From contig NZ_CP049258.1 in assembly GCF_011046735.1 (NCBI RefSeq), positions 1 through 64,000 on the forward strand: 64,000 nucleotides of DNA. The letters are read 5' to 3'. Below, piece after piece: positions 18,440-27,223 of the stretch. Source of the stretch: Nordella sp. HKS 07 (GTDB lineage: Bacteria > Pseudomonadota > Alphaproteobacteria > Rhizobiales > Aestuariivirgaceae). The notes under the pieces were generated by a model. The model saw nothing but the letters and a program-made list of their open reading frames with translations. It was not told the origin of the DNA and searched no databases. Position 1 is the stretch's first letter. Each line of letters opens with the position of its first letter. The position numbers were made by a program, and so were the translations under genes.

Positions 18440-18793
18440 ATGAGGCGAACAGTGAAAGTAATTCTCGCCGCTTTGACTGTAGGAGCGATCTCGATTCTAC
18501 CTGCCCTTGCTGCTGATGACCTTGTCGCTAACCCTGAGACGATTTTCGCGAAAGGCATGAAATTCAGCGAAAGGAACGGAGAAGATAAAGGGGTGATCGA
18601 ACTGAGAAAGAACGGTTATGCGATCATCAACTGGAACGGTACGACCTATAAGGGGCGTTGGGAGAAGGTTGACGAATATCACGTTAGGACGGTATGGAAC
18701 AGCAGCAGCGGCGCTCCCCCGGGCGGCGTCTGGTCGCTTCGCCCAACTGGCAATAGCGCAAGTCCCTATGTCGCGATACGGGAAGCGCAGTAA
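18440..18793 (+). CDS. Small secreted protein of unknown function, 117 residues
   Basis: GGAGG precedes the ATG at good distance. A clear signal peptide (VILAALTVGAISILPALA, cleavage after ALA before ADD) sends the product to the periplasm. The mature ~92 residues look beta-rich, with GYAIINWNGTTYKGRWEKVD suggesting a small barrel or lipocalin-like sheet. There are no cysteines in the mature part. Family not recognised. It stands alone behind the cyclase gene with its own -10-like box, and a strong hairpin lies ~100 bases downstream. Confidence 0.7.
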   Translation: MRRTVKVILAALTVGAISILPALAADDLVANPETIFAKGMKFSERNGEDKGVIELRKNGYAIINWNGTTYKGRWEKVDEYHVRTVWNSSSGAPPGGVWSLRPTGNSASPYVAIREAQ

Positions 18794-18891
18794 GCTTCGT
18801 CGGCAGCGCGCTCAAACCGCAACGACTTCCTAAATCAGTCATCCTGCGCAAACACTCACTGTCGGGCGATTTGGATAGTGTCCAAGAGAAA

Positions 18892-18919
18892 ACCCCGCCC
18901 CGTGGTGACGGAGCGGGGT
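18892..18919 (+). terminator. Strong hairpin, terminator-like
   Basis: ACCCCGCCCCGT, loop GGTG, ACGGAGCGGGGT pairs over 12 positions with one mismatch. Only CTCCTT follows rather than a T run, so it may end transcription of the small secreted gene imperfectly or act as an RNA 3' end stabiliser. Confidence 0.45.
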
Positions 18920-18933
18920 CTCCTTAGTGCGTC

Positions 18934-19063
18934 CGCCCATCCGAGAAGGGCGTTGGCGAGCGGACGTGTTCAATCGGCGCGCACGATAGATAGGCATTCC
19001 TCATCAGAAGTGCTTACGGCAGCCTGCCAATTGCCTGCGATTTGGCGCCACTACGGCCCTGGT
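18934..19063. repeat. Imperfect direct repeat, copy A (~130 bp)
   Basis: It aligns with 19402-19519 at roughly 90 percent over the last 90 bases, including the exact stretch GATAGATAGGCATTCCTCAT and more beyond. Copy A has an extra ~10 bases (GCGGACGTGT region). Its left part contains CGTCCGC (18930-18936) and GCGGACG (18960-18966) arms able to form a hairpin. The nature of the element is unknown. Confidence 0.75.
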
Positions 19064-19093
19064 CCTTACGGTCCATGGACATGGACCGGCCCC

Positions 19094-19339
19094 TCAGTCG
19101 AATAGTTTCATTTTCGTAACATTGATCAGGCGGCCGAAGCCATAGGCCTCGCCAAGGAAGATCAGGTCGACGATAAACCTAGACCAGAAATGGCCATCGC
19201 CAATCATCCGGTAGTGGTAGATGAGGAAACTGGTGAGCGGCAGGCTCATCAGCGGCACAACCCATAGGCGTGACCGGGGCGGCAAGATGATCCCCAAGAG
19301 AAACGCGGCGCTTAAAAAGACGATTTCCGAACTAGTCAT
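19094..19339 (-). CDS. Small integral membrane protein, 81 residues
   Basis: I chose the ATG at 19339 (MTSSEIVFL), which follows AGAGG. The upstream in-frame extension to 19453 is Arg-rich and enters the direct repeat, so it is unlikely to be coding. The product has two hydrophobic stretches (IVFLSAAFLLGIIL and LWVVPLMSLPLTSFLIY), then a polar C-terminal part ending KMKLFD. No family was recognised. The gene lies exactly between the two ~120-bp direct repeats. Confidence 0.5.
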   Translation of the reverse strand: MTSSEIVFLSAAFLLGIILPPRSRLWVVPLMSLPLTSFLIYHYRMIGDGHFWSRFIVDLIFLGEAYGFGRLINVTKMKLFD

Positions 19340-19401
19340 TCTTCGGCCTCTGAGGGCTGGATTAGCGCGAGTGCACTTGCACCCTCGACCGCGCGCGGAA
19401 T

Positions 19402-19519
19402 CTCCCATCCGAAGGGCATTGGCGGGCAATCGGCGCGCGCGATAGATAGGCATTCCTCATCAGAAGTGCTTACGGCAGTCTGCCAATAGCTTGCGATTTG
19501 ACGCCACTGCGGCCCTGGT
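19402..19519. repeat. Imperfect direct repeat, copy B (~118 bp)
   Basis: Partner of copy A at 18934-19063, same orientation. It starts CCCATCCGAAGGGCATTGGCG and ends GCGGCCCTGGT. The two copies bracket the small membrane-protein gene, so that ~460-bp unit could be lost or amplified by recombination. Confidence 0.75.
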
Positions 19520-19574
19520 AAACCAAGCCAGACGTCTCGGATACTTCCGTGACATCAATCTCAAGACATGAGGT

Positions 19575-20432
19575 TCACCCCTTGACGGCCCCACTGGTGA
19601 GGCCGGCTACGATCTTGCGCTGGAAGATCAGCACCAATACGAGCAGTGGAAAGGTGACGGTGACCGATGCCGCCATGACCTGGCCGAACGGCACTTCATA
19701 GCGGCTCGAGCCGGTGAGAAGCCCGATGGCAACCGGGACGGTTCGGTTGTCATCCGTGAGGATGAAGGTCAGCGCGAACAGAAACTCGTTCCAGGACAGG
19801 ATGAAGGCGAGCAGTCCCGTGCTGGCGATGGCGGGTCCCATCAGCGGCAGCAGCACATGTGTGAGGATGCGCAGGCGAGAGCAGCCATCGACCAGCGCCG
19901 CCTCTTCGAGCTCGCGCGGCAGGTCGCGGATGAAGCTCGTGAGGATCCAGGTGGTGAAGGGCAGCGTCAGCATCAGATAGGATACGATGAGCGCCGTCGG
20001 CCGGTTATAGAGATGCAGCCAGCCGATGACCTCGAACATGCCCGACAGTACCACCACTTGCGGCAGGACCGAGATCATGAGAACCGCGATGAGGAGATAA
20101 CGCCCAGCCGGGAAATGCAGCCGACCGAAGCCATAGGCGGCGAGTATCCCCAGGGCCAGCGCGATCGCCGTGCTGGCCAGCGCCACCATGATCGAATTCA
20201 CGAGCGCGCCCATGAAGACTCGATTGGTGAAGAGCGCCACATAGTTGCTGAAGTCGAACGACGGCAGCAGGCTGAACTCGTAGAGCGCCGGACCGGATTT
20301 CGTCGAGGAAATCATCGCCCAGTAATAGGGAAAGACCACATAGAAGAGCACCAGCACGACGCCGGCATAGAGAGCGGCCGTCTTGAACCGGCGGAGATTT
20401 CGGTAGGTGGCGTTGGAATAGCGGGCAGCCAT
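19575..20432 (-). CDS. Sugar ABC transporter permease (MalG type)
   Basis: Inner-membrane permease, 285 residues, six membrane helices, CUT1 family for carbohydrate import. The coupling EAA loop reads EEAALVDGCSRLRILTHVLLP, followed by the typical SWNEFLFAL segment. It is the last gene of the GH4 operon and starts eight bases after the stop of the partner permease. Substrate is unknown but is presumably a glycoside, given the GH4 enzyme at the other end of the operon. Confidence 0.92.
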   Translation of the reverse strand: MAARYSNATYRNLRRFKTAALYAGVVLVLFYVVFPYYWAMISSTKSGPALYEFSLLPSFDFSNYVALFTNRVFMGALVNSIMVALASTAIALALGILAAYGFGRLHFPAGRYLLIAVLMISVLPQVVVLSGMFEVIGWLHLYNRPTALIVSYLMLTLPFTTWILTSFIRDLPRELEEAALVDGCSRLRILTHVLLPLMGPAIASTGLLAFILSWNEFLFALTFILTDDNRTVPVAIGLLTGSSRYEVPFGQVMAASVTVTFPLLVLVLIFQRKIVAGLTSGAVKG

Positions 20433-20440
20433 TTCTTCCC

Positions 20441-21334
20441 CTATCCCTGCGCGCGGTCGAGCCGCAGGACGCCGACCATCGTCACCGCGATCAGGCCGAT
20501 GATGAGGAACACCCAGGTCGAGGCGGCCGAGCCGACACCGAGATCCTGGAAGCCGACGAGCTGATCGCGGGCATAGATCGACATGGTCATCGTCGCTTCG
20601 TTATTGGCGGCGAGCACGAAGCTCAGGTCGAACATGCGTAGCGCATCGAGGGTGCGGAAGAGCACGGCGACGCCGATCGCCGGCATGGCGAGCGGCAAGG
20701 TGATCGACCAGAAACGCTTCCAGGCCGGCACGCCCGAGACTTCCGCCGCTTCATAGACCTCCTCGGGGATGAGTTGCAGGCCGGCGAGGATGAGAAGCAC
20801 CATGAAGGGCGTCGTCACCCAGATATCGATGAAGACGACGACGCCGAGCAGCAGGGAGGGATCGGCCGTCCAGGCGATCCCCTTGGAGATGAGGCCGAGC
20901 GACAGCAGCAGCTTGTTGATGAGGCCGAACTGGTCGTTGAGCATCCAGTCCCAGATGCGCGTCGAGACCACCATCGGCATGGCCCAGGGAATGAGGATCG
21001 CGGCGCGCACCAGCCCGCGCCCGGCAAATGCGCGATGCAGCAGGAGGGCGATGGCGAGGCCGAGGAGCGTTTCGATCGCCACCGAGACGATGGTGAAGAG
21101 GAGCGTGTTCTTCACAGCCTTCCAGAAGGACGGATCCTCCATTACGGTGATGAAGTTCCCGAGCCCGACAAAGCTGTGATTGGACGGATCGTCGAGATAG
21201 GCGTTCATGAAGGCGAAATAGACGGTGCGGATAAGCGGCCAGACGGCCACCGCGAACAGGGCGATAAGCAGCGGCAGCACGAAGAGCCAGGCCGCACGCG
21301 TCTCCTTCTGCGCCATCCAGTCCGCCCGGCTCAT
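20441..21334 (-). CDS. Sugar ABC transporter permease (MalF type)
   Basis: Inner-membrane permease, 297 residues, partner of the MalG-type protein. The first helix follows a short N-terminal arm (WLFVLPLLIALFAVAVWPLI). The EAA loop reads YEAAEVSGVPAWKRFWSITLP. Its ATG overlaps the stop of the ATPase gene (ATGA), so synthesis is coupled. No odd features. Confidence 0.92.
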   Translation of the reverse strand: MSRADWMAQKETRAAWLFVLPLLIALFAVAVWPLIRTVYFAFMNAYLDDPSNHSFVGLGNFITVMEDPSFWKAVKNTLLFTIVSVAIETLLGLAIALLLHRAFAGRGLVRAAILIPWAMPMVVSTRIWDWMLNDQFGLINKLLLSLGLISKGIAWTADPSLLLGVVVFIDIWVTTPFMVLLILAGLQLIPEEVYEAAEVSGVPAWKRFWSITLPLAMPAIGVAVLFRTLDALRMFDLSFVLAANNEATMTMSIYARDQLVGFQDLGVGSAASTWVFLIIGLIAVTMVGVLRLDRAQG

Positions 21335-22416
21335 CGCGGCGCCTCCTCCCGCAGGGTATTGATCCGGGCGCCTTCGCTGTCGAAGAGATTGAGCTTGTCC
21401 GCCTGCCAGGCGAGCCCGACCGCCTGCCCCGCTTCATGGGTGGGCGGCGCGCCATGGCCGCGGACGGTCCAGATCAGCCTGTCGTCGAGGCGCACATAGC
21501 TGAGATATTCATGGCCGAGATCCTCGACGCGCTCGAAGTTGCCTGTGACTACACCCGGCGTATCCGCAGGGGCGAGCGCCAGCGCCTCGGGCCGCAGCCC
21601 GATCTCGACTGGCCGCGAACCGGGCGACAGCCTTGGCCGGTGGATGAAACCGCCGGGGCCGGTAAGTCGGTCGCCCTCGCGCACAACAGGCGCGAAATTC
21701 ATGCGCGGGCTGCCGAGGAAACCCGCGACGAACCGGCTCGCCGGACGGTCGTAGAGCTCGCGCGGTCTGCCCGTCTGCTCGATCCGCCCGTGATTGAGCA
21801 CTACGATGCGGTCGGCAAGCGTCATCGCCTCGGTCTGGTCATGGGTGACATAGATCATCGTGGTTCGGACATCACGATGGAGCTTGGCGATCTCGAAACG
21901 CATCTCCATGCGCAGGTCGGCATCAAGATTGGAGAGAGGCTCATCGAACAGGAAGACATCCGGCTGGCTGACGAGCGCCCGGCCGATCGCCACGCGCTGG
22001 CGCTGGCCGCCGGACAATTCGCGCGGTTTGCGATCGAGGAGATGGCCGATCTTCAGCATGTCCGCGACCTTCTGGACGCGCTTGCCGATCTCCGCCCGCC
22101 CGATGCCGTGGGTCTCGAGCGCGAAGCCGATATTTCGGCCGGCATTCATATGCGGATAGAGCGCATAGGACTGGAAGACGAAGGCGATGCCCCGCTTGGA
22201 TGCCGGCACATCGGTCACTTCCTCATCGCCGATATGAATCTCGCCGTCGGACACCGGAACGAGGCCGGCGACGAGCCGGAGCAGCGTCGATTTCCCGCAG
22301 CCTGACGGCCCGACAAAGACGACGAACTCGCCGTCCGCGATCTTCAGATCGACGGATTTGATGATGTCATAAGCGCCGAAGCTCTTGCTGACATCCTTCA
22401 GCGTAACAGATGCCAT
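21331..22416 (-). CDS. Sugar ABC transporter ATPase (UgpC/MsmK/MalK type)
   Basis: 361 residues. Walker A is GPSGCGKST near residue 37, signature LSGGQRQR near 134, Walker B VFLFDEP, and switch His in VTHDQ. The final ~110 residues form the OB-fold regulatory domain typical of CUT1 ATPases. Such subunits can serve several transporters. The gene follows the binding protein after a ~190-base gap that holds a REP-like hairpin, and overlaps the MalF-type gene. Confidence 0.92.
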   Translation of the reverse strand: MASVTLKDVSKSFGAYDIIKSVDLKIADGEFVVFVGPSGCGKSTLLRLVAGLVPVSDGEIHIGDEEVTDVPASKRGIAFVFQSYALYPHMNAGRNIGFALETHGIGRAEIGKRVQKVADMLKIGHLLDRKPRELSGGQRQRVAIGRALVSQPDVFLFDEPLSNLDADLRMEMRFEIAKLHRDVRTTMIYVTHDQTEAMTLADRIVVLNHGRIEQTGRPRELYDRPASRFVAGFLGSPRMNFAPVVREGDRLTGPGGFIHRPRLSPGSRPVEIGLRPEALALAPADTPGVVTGNFERVEDLGHEYLSYVRLDDRLIWTVRGHGAPPTHEAGQAVGLAWQADKLNLFDSEGARINTLREEAPR

Positions 22417-22533
22417 CCATCCCCCTTCCCTTCATCATTATCCTGTCTCCCGCCCGAGATGGGAGAAGATGATGAGGGCTCTTCTTGATCGGTGATGAGT
22501 CTGGGCAAGCCCCCCTCATCTGGTCTTTGGCCA

Positions 22534-22564
22534 CCCTCTCCCATTGCTGTGCATCGGGAGAGGG
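22534..22564. repeat. REP-like hairpin element
   Basis: CCCTCTCCC (22534-22542) and GGGAGAGGG (22556-22564) form a 9-bp stem. It lies inside a longer stretch starting CCCCTCATCTGG that resembles common rhizobial intergenic palindromes. It sits between the binding-protein gene and the ATPase gene of one operon and could attenuate or stabilise transcripts. Confidence 0.55.
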
Positions 22565-22605
22565 GAAAAACTGGGGCGGACCTTCGCCGGAAGCCTTGAC
22601 GCCGA

Positions 22606-23869
22606 TCAATTCGCATTCACGTCGCGTTCCAGCCGTTTCGCCATCTGTTCGACCGCTTGCGCGACATCGTCCTTGCCGGAGATGATGTCATGCACCGCAC
22701 GGTAGAAGGTACGCGAGACGCGATTGTAGTTCTTGCCGGTCACGGCGGAAGGCCGCGCCACCGATTCCGCGAAAGCCTGCTTGGCCATGTCGAGGAAGGG
22801 GATCTTGGCGAGGACGTCCTTGTCCTCATAGAGCGCCGCGACAGTCGGATTATAGCCGCCTTTGATGGCGCGCATCTTCTGGTCCTCCAGGCCGACCATG
22901 TAGCGCAGGGAGCTCGGTCGCCACTTCCTGCTTCTTGGAATATTTCGAGACGCTGAGATAGGCGGTGCCGAGCGTGCCGCTTGATTTCTCGCCCTCCGCG
23001 CCCACGGGCAGCGCCGACACGCCGACCTTGCCGACGAGGCTTGAGCCTTCCGCCTGCGAGGTGCCCCAGACATAGGGCCAGTTGCGGTGGAAGACCGCTT
23101 TGCCGCTCTCGAACACGCCGCGCGAGGTCTCCTCGTCATAATTGAGGACGCCGGGCGGCGAGATGCCGTCGATCCAGCCGCGCGCCCGGGTGAGCGCCGC
23201 GACGGTCTTGGGGTTGTTGATCGTCACCTCGTTATCGTCAGAGACGATGGTGCCGCCGCCGCTCGACGCGATCCATTCCAGCGCGTCGCAGGTGAGGCCC
23301 TCATAGCTGCGGCCCTGCCAGACGAAACCCCAGATATCGGCATTTCCGGCGGCGCGCTCGGCATCCTGGATCTCCTTGGCGGTTGCCGTCAGTTCGTCCC
23401 ATGTCTTGGGCGCCGGCTTCTTGTATTTCTCCAGCAGGTCCTTGCGGTAGAACATGAGACCGGTGTCGATATAGAAAGGCATCGCCAGCAGCTTGCCGTC
23501 GAGCCGTCCCGCCTCGGTGGCGGAGGCGAAATGCGCCTTCACCTCGGCCTCGGGCACGAGCCCGGTGATGTCGGCGAAATGATCCTTGAACATGCCGAGC
23601 CAGATGACATCGACATAGAGAATATCGATATCGCCGGAATTGGCGGCGAAAAGCTGCTGATAGATCGGGATCGCCTCATCGAGGTTCTGCGGCAGCCGGT
23701 TGAGCTTCACCTCATGGCCGGTCTTGGCCGACCACTGTGCAGCCCCCTCCTCGCAAAGCTCAAAATCCGTCGCCGAGCAGAACATCGACACGCTCTCGGC
23801 TTTCGCCGGAAGCGCCGATATCCAGGCGAGGGCCGTCAATCCTGCCAGTAACTTCGCTATTCTCTTCAT
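22606..23869 (-). pseudogene. Sugar ABC transporter binding protein, family 1, with a one-base frameshift
   Basis: Periplasmic binding protein for the CUT1 transporter. The ATG at 23869 starts a clean signal peptide (IAKLLAGLTALAWISALPAKA). The protein reads normally to KYSKKQEVATEL, then the frame changes to ALHGRPGG and stops at 22850. One extra base in GGG at 22908-22910 (plus strand) explains it. With the base removed, the frame continues LRYMVGLEDQKMRAIKGG and runs to 22606 with family-typical C-terminal sequence, giving ~420 residues. The unbroken quality of both parts suggests a sequencing error or very recent mutation. Follows the PfkB gene in the operon. Confidence 0.85.
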
Positions 23870-23900
23870 CGTTTCCCCACTGTTGCTTGTGTTTAACGCC

Positions 23901-24836
23901 TTACGCTCGAATTTTCTCCCGCCGGTATTGCGCAATGTCGGTCTGGAACGGCAGATTGCGGCCGCCATAGCCAGTCACCGCCAGCGACCCGCAGATGACC
24001 CCGATCTCGACCGCCGCGGCGATATCGGGCTCAGTGAGAAGGCCGTGCACAAACCCGGCATTGAAGCTGTCGCCGGCGCCTGTCGTGTCGACGACCTCGA
24101 CCGGGAGCGCCGGAACGCGATGGCGCGTCCCCTGATGCATCACGACGGCCCCCTCGGCTCCGCATTTGATGACGACCGTCGGGCAATACTGAGCCAGGAC
24201 CGCGAGATTGGCCTCGATATCCTTCTTGCCGGTCAGCACCTGCGCTTCCGTCGCATTGGGCAGGAACACATCGATGCACCTCAATGCCGCCACCAGTTGC
24301 GGATCATCGAGCGTCAGCTCGATATGCTGGCAGTCGGAGCAGACGATGATGCCCTCGGCGCGCGCCGCCTCGATGAGCGCCAGGCGCTTGGCGTCGAGCG
24401 AGAAGCCCTGGAGCAACAGGACGCGCGGACGTATGCGCTTCAGATCATCCGCCGTCGGCTGGGGCTCCGGCGCCTCGGAGTAGCTGATGAAGCCGCGGTC
24501 ATGGGCGAAGGAGAAGGCCGAGCTGACGCGACGCAACGGCCGGTCGAGATGGGTGAAGAGACCGTCATCGATGCCTTCGCGCCGGGCCTCGTCCACGACC
24601 ATGCGGCTGAAGACGTCATTGCCGAAGGCGCACCACCAGCCGGCCTGCGTTCCGAGCCGCGTGAGCGCCAGCGCGGTCGAGAAGGACCCGCCCGGAACCC
24701 AGTCGAATTCCTTGGCCCAGAGGTCGATGCCGATCCGCGGCACTTCGGGCAGCCCGCGGAAGATCAGGTCGAAGTAATACTCCCCGACCACCATCACGTC
24801 ATAGGCTGAGTTGTGCCACCGCTCGATCACGTCCAC
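23901..24836 (-). CDS. PfkB-family carbohydrate kinase
   Basis: 311-residue ribokinase-like sugar kinase. The substrate-side PGGSFSTALALTRLG motif (~48) and the C-terminal DTTGAGDSFNAGF with catalytic Asp and anion hole are present. GAEGAVV precedes it as usual. Its start overlaps the GH4 stop by 10 bases. In the operon it probably phosphorylates the sugar released or imported through the ABC system, since ABC import does not phosphorylate its cargo. The exact substrate cannot be told. Cytoplasmic. Confidence 0.9.
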   Translation of the reverse strand: MDVIERWHNSAYDVMVVGEYYFDLIFRGLPEVPRIGIDLWAKEFDWVPGGSFSTALALTRLGTQAGWWCAFGNDVFSRMVVDEARREGIDDGLFTHLDRPLRRVSSAFSFAHDRGFISYSEAPEPQPTADDLKRIRPRVLLLQGFSLDAKRLALIEAARAEGIIVCSDCQHIELTLDDPQLVAALRCIDVFLPNATEAQVLTGKKDIEANLAVLAQYCPTVVIKCGAEGAVVMHQGTRHRVPALPVEVVDTTGAGDSFNAGFVHGLLTEPDIAAAVEIGVICGSLAVTGYGGRNLPFQTDIAQYRREKIRA

Positions 24837-26209
24837 TCTCCCGCATAATCCTTATGCGCGGCGAGATACTCATCGACGAGCGGCGCGGCGCGCGAATAGG
24901 AGAGGACCAGAGGATGCGCCATCAGCGCCTCGATGGCGGTGTCGCAGTCACGCCGGGAAATGGCGCGGATCGCCAGGCGCTCATAGTGCTTGACGCTGCG
25001 GACGAGCTGGCCCTGGGCATCGGGCATGGCGCCGATCTTCACGGGCTTGATGCCGCTTTTGTCAATGACGCAGCTCACTTCCACCACATCATCGGCGGCG
25101 AGCCCGTCAATAGCGCCGTCATTGCGAACATTGAGACCGCTATAGCAGGGCACATTCGTCTCGAGCGCGTCGATCAGATTGAGGGCAACGCCGGCATAGC
25201 CCTCGCCCTCCTCGCCGGTCTCGACCACGGCGGTCTCGACCAGCCTGTCGGCCTCTTCCATGCTGGGCGCATCATCGCGCGCATAATGCATGTAGGTGGC
25301 GTTACGCCGCCTTTCATAGGCGTAGTAGCGGGCGAGCGCCTCGTCCGCGCTCTTGTCAAGATCGATCCCGGCAAGCCCGGCGATCAGGGCGGCATTGAGG
25401 TCCTTCACCTCCTCGCCGCGCGTGCGGGCATCCGCCTTGAGGGCCTCGACCGCCTTCTCGGCATAATAATAGTAATAGAGATATTCGTTGATCCAGTTGC
25501 GCTGCCGGCGGATCAGCTTTGGATCGAACATGCGTTGCCGCGTCGATTTGAGGAAATGATCGTCATCGATGAGCGGCTGCAGCACCTCCTCGCTTTTGAT
25601 GCGCGCGCTGCGTGTGAAGGAAAGGTGATTTAGGCCATAGACCTCGGCCCGGATATCGTTTTGCGGCACCTTGAACCAGTGCGCCAGCGCTTCCTGCGCG
25701 CCATTGGCACCATCGCAGATGCCGACGGTGCGGTGATAGCCGGCATCCTGCAGCGCCTGGGCCACGAGCCCGGCCGGATTGGTGAAATTGAACAGCCATG
25801 CCTCGGGGCTGACGCGCTTCAGAGTCTCCGCATAGGAGAGGATGGCCGGAATACTGCGCAGCGCCATGGCGAAGCCGCCAGGGCCCGTTGTCTCCTGGCC
25901 GAGCACGCCATGCGACAGGGATATTCTCTCGTCCTTGATACGTCCATCCTCGAAGCCGGGGCGAACCGTGGTGACCACATAGCTCGCGCCTTCGAGCGCC
26001 CGTTCCGCCTCACGTGCCATGGTGACGCGCACCGGCGATTGCATCCGGCGCGCCACTTCCTGAGAGAGACGGCCGAAGAGATCGAGCTTTTTCTCGTCGA
26101 TGTCCTGCAGACAGATTTCCGTGAGGCCGCTTCTCTCGGCCCGCCGCAACGCGGAACCCACGAACAAAGGCGCCCTGACGCCGCCGCCACCGATCACGGT
26201 CAGTTTCAT
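24827..26209 (-). CDS. Glycoside hydrolase family 4 (NAD- and Mn-dependent glycosidase)
   Basis: 460 residues, usual GH4 size. The N terminus is a Rossmann motif (KLTVIGGGGVRAP). The metal-binding Cys165 lies in ICDGANG and the partner His195 in YGLNHLSF; NPAG (~144) contacts the sugar. GH4 enzymes cleave alpha- or beta-glycosides by oxidation, elimination and reduction, using NAD. Many members need 6-phospho-sugars, others (alpha-galactosidase, alpha-glucuronidase) do not. Here import is by an ABC system, so either a non-phosphorylated substrate or prior phosphorylation by the PfkB kinase is implied. First gene of the operon, divergent from the GntR regulator. Confidence 0.92.
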   Translation of the reverse strand: MKLTVIGGGGVRAPLFVGSALRRAERSGLTEICLQDIDEKKLDLFGRLSQEVARRMQSPVRVTMAREAERALEGASYVVTTVRPGFEDGRIKDERISLSHGVLGQETTGPGGFAMALRSIPAILSYAETLKRVSPEAWLFNFTNPAGLVAQALQDAGYHRTVGICDGANGAQEALAHWFKVPQNDIRAEVYGLNHLSFTRSARIKSEEVLQPLIDDDHFLKSTRQRMFDPKLIRRQRNWINEYLYYYYYAEKAVEALKADARTRGEEVKDLNAALIAGLAGIDLDKSADEALARYYAYERRRNATYMHYARDDAPSMEEADRLVETAVVETGEEGEGYAGVALNLIDALETNVPCYSGLNVRNDGAIDGLAADDVVEVSCVIDKSGIKPVKIGAMPDAQGQLVRSVKHYERLAIRAISRRDCDTAIEALMAHPLVLSYSRAAPLVDEYLAAHKDYAGEWT

Positions 26210-26237
26210 TCTTTAATCTTCCCCCTAAACTCGGCGA

Positions 26238-26266
26238 GCAGTACTGGATATATCCAGTTATGTCAA
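26238..26266 (-). promoter_or_regulatory. Promoter of the GH4-sugar transport operon
   Basis: On the minus strand a perfect TTGACA (26261-26266) is followed after 17 bases by TACTGC, a weak -10. The GH4 ATG is 29 bases beyond. The 16-bp palindrome fills the spacer. Confidence 0.45.
26243..26258. promoter_or_regulatory. Perfect 16-bp palindrome, likely GntR operator
   Basis: ACTGGATATATCCAGT is a perfect palindrome in the divergent region between the GH4 operon and the GntR gene. It falls between the -35 and -10 positions of the predicted GH4 promoter, where a bound repressor would block RNA polymerase. Confidence 0.6.
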
Positions 26267-26350
26267 GTTATGATATCCCCTGAAACGAACACCGCGTGAT
26301 TTGTTTCGCCCCCGAATCCGTTCACAGATTGCGCGAAAGGGAGCCTACAA

Positions 26351-27124
26351 GTGAGAGTCATGAAAAGCAGCAGCAGGACGATCGCGCGTAATCATCCCGA
26401 TCCGCTCTATGTGCAATTGCGCGGCCTTCTAAGGGACATGATCGACCGCGGCGACCTGGTGGCGAACGACAAATTGCCTTCAGAGCGCGAGCTCGTGGCG
26501 CGCTATGGCGTCAGCCGCATCACCGTGCGACAGGCGATCAAGGATCTCGAGAATCTGGGCTATCTGCACACGCGACCGGGCAAAGGCATTTACGTCGCGG
26601 AGACAAAGCCCACTTATGAGCTCGAAATAGTAAGAAGCTTCACTCAGACAGCGATCGCGAACCGACATCGGCCTGGCATGCGCATGCTGAAGGGCGAGAT
26701 CATCAAGGCCGGCGAGGAGATCGCCCGTCCGCTGTTGCTGCCCGTGGGTTCAGACGTCGTGTTCATCGAGCGCTTGCGGCTACTCGATGAAGTGCCGGTC
26801 GTCGTCCAGCGCGACTGGTTTTCCGCCGCATTGACGCCGGGCATCCTCTCCCTCGACTGGTCCGTCGATAACCGCTCGCTCTATGCAGAATTCGAGGAGC
26901 GCTATGGGATCTATCCAGCCCGCGGCCAGTCTACGTTGAGCGCCCGGCTCGCGAGCGAGGAAGAAGCCCGCTTCATGCAGCTCGACCTGCCGGCGGCTGT
27001 CCTGACCCTCGACCAGATCGCCTATGACAACAACAACCGCACGGTCAATGTCAGCGCCGCCGCCTATCATCCCTTGCGCTATCCGCTCACGCTGACCCAA
27101 TTGCGGCGCCACCATCCGGGATGA
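26351..27124 (+). CDS. GntR/HutC-family transcriptional regulator
   Basis: 257 residues from GTG 26351, which has GGGAG seven bases upstream; an ATG three codons later is possible but badly spaced. Residues ~15-85 are the winged-helix domain (KLPSERELVARYGVSRITVRQAI), and ~105-245 the UTRA effector domain. UTRA members often bind sugar phosphates or amino sugars. Divergent from the GH4 operon with a palindrome between them, it most likely represses that operon and perhaps itself, released by a pathway sugar. Confidence 0.9.
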   Translation: MRVMKSSSRTIARNHPDPLYVQLRGLLRDMIDRGDLVANDKLPSERELVARYGVSRITVRQAIKDLENLGYLHTRPGKGIYVAETKPTYELEIVRSFTQTAIANRHRPGMRMLKGEIIKAGEEIARPLLLPVGSDVVFIERLRLLDEVPVVVQRDWFSAALTPGILSLDWSVDNRSLYAEFEERYGIYPARGQSTLSARLASEEEARFMQLDLPAAVLTLDQIAYDNNNRTVNVSAAAYHPLRYPLTLTQLRRHHPG

Positions 27125-27223
27125 GGCTTCGGCGGAGGCTCAAGCGACCAGCCCCGCCGTCCGTCCGCGCCATGATATCCTCCGCGAGGTGTGGCGCAGC
27201 GAGCCGCGCCACACGGCGCTGGC

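Noticed and set aside
18930-18966. Hairpin CGTCCGC/GCGGACG as a riboswitch or terminator
   Set aside because: Long spacer, no T run and no gene directly downstream in a fitting arrangement; treated as part of the direct repeat.
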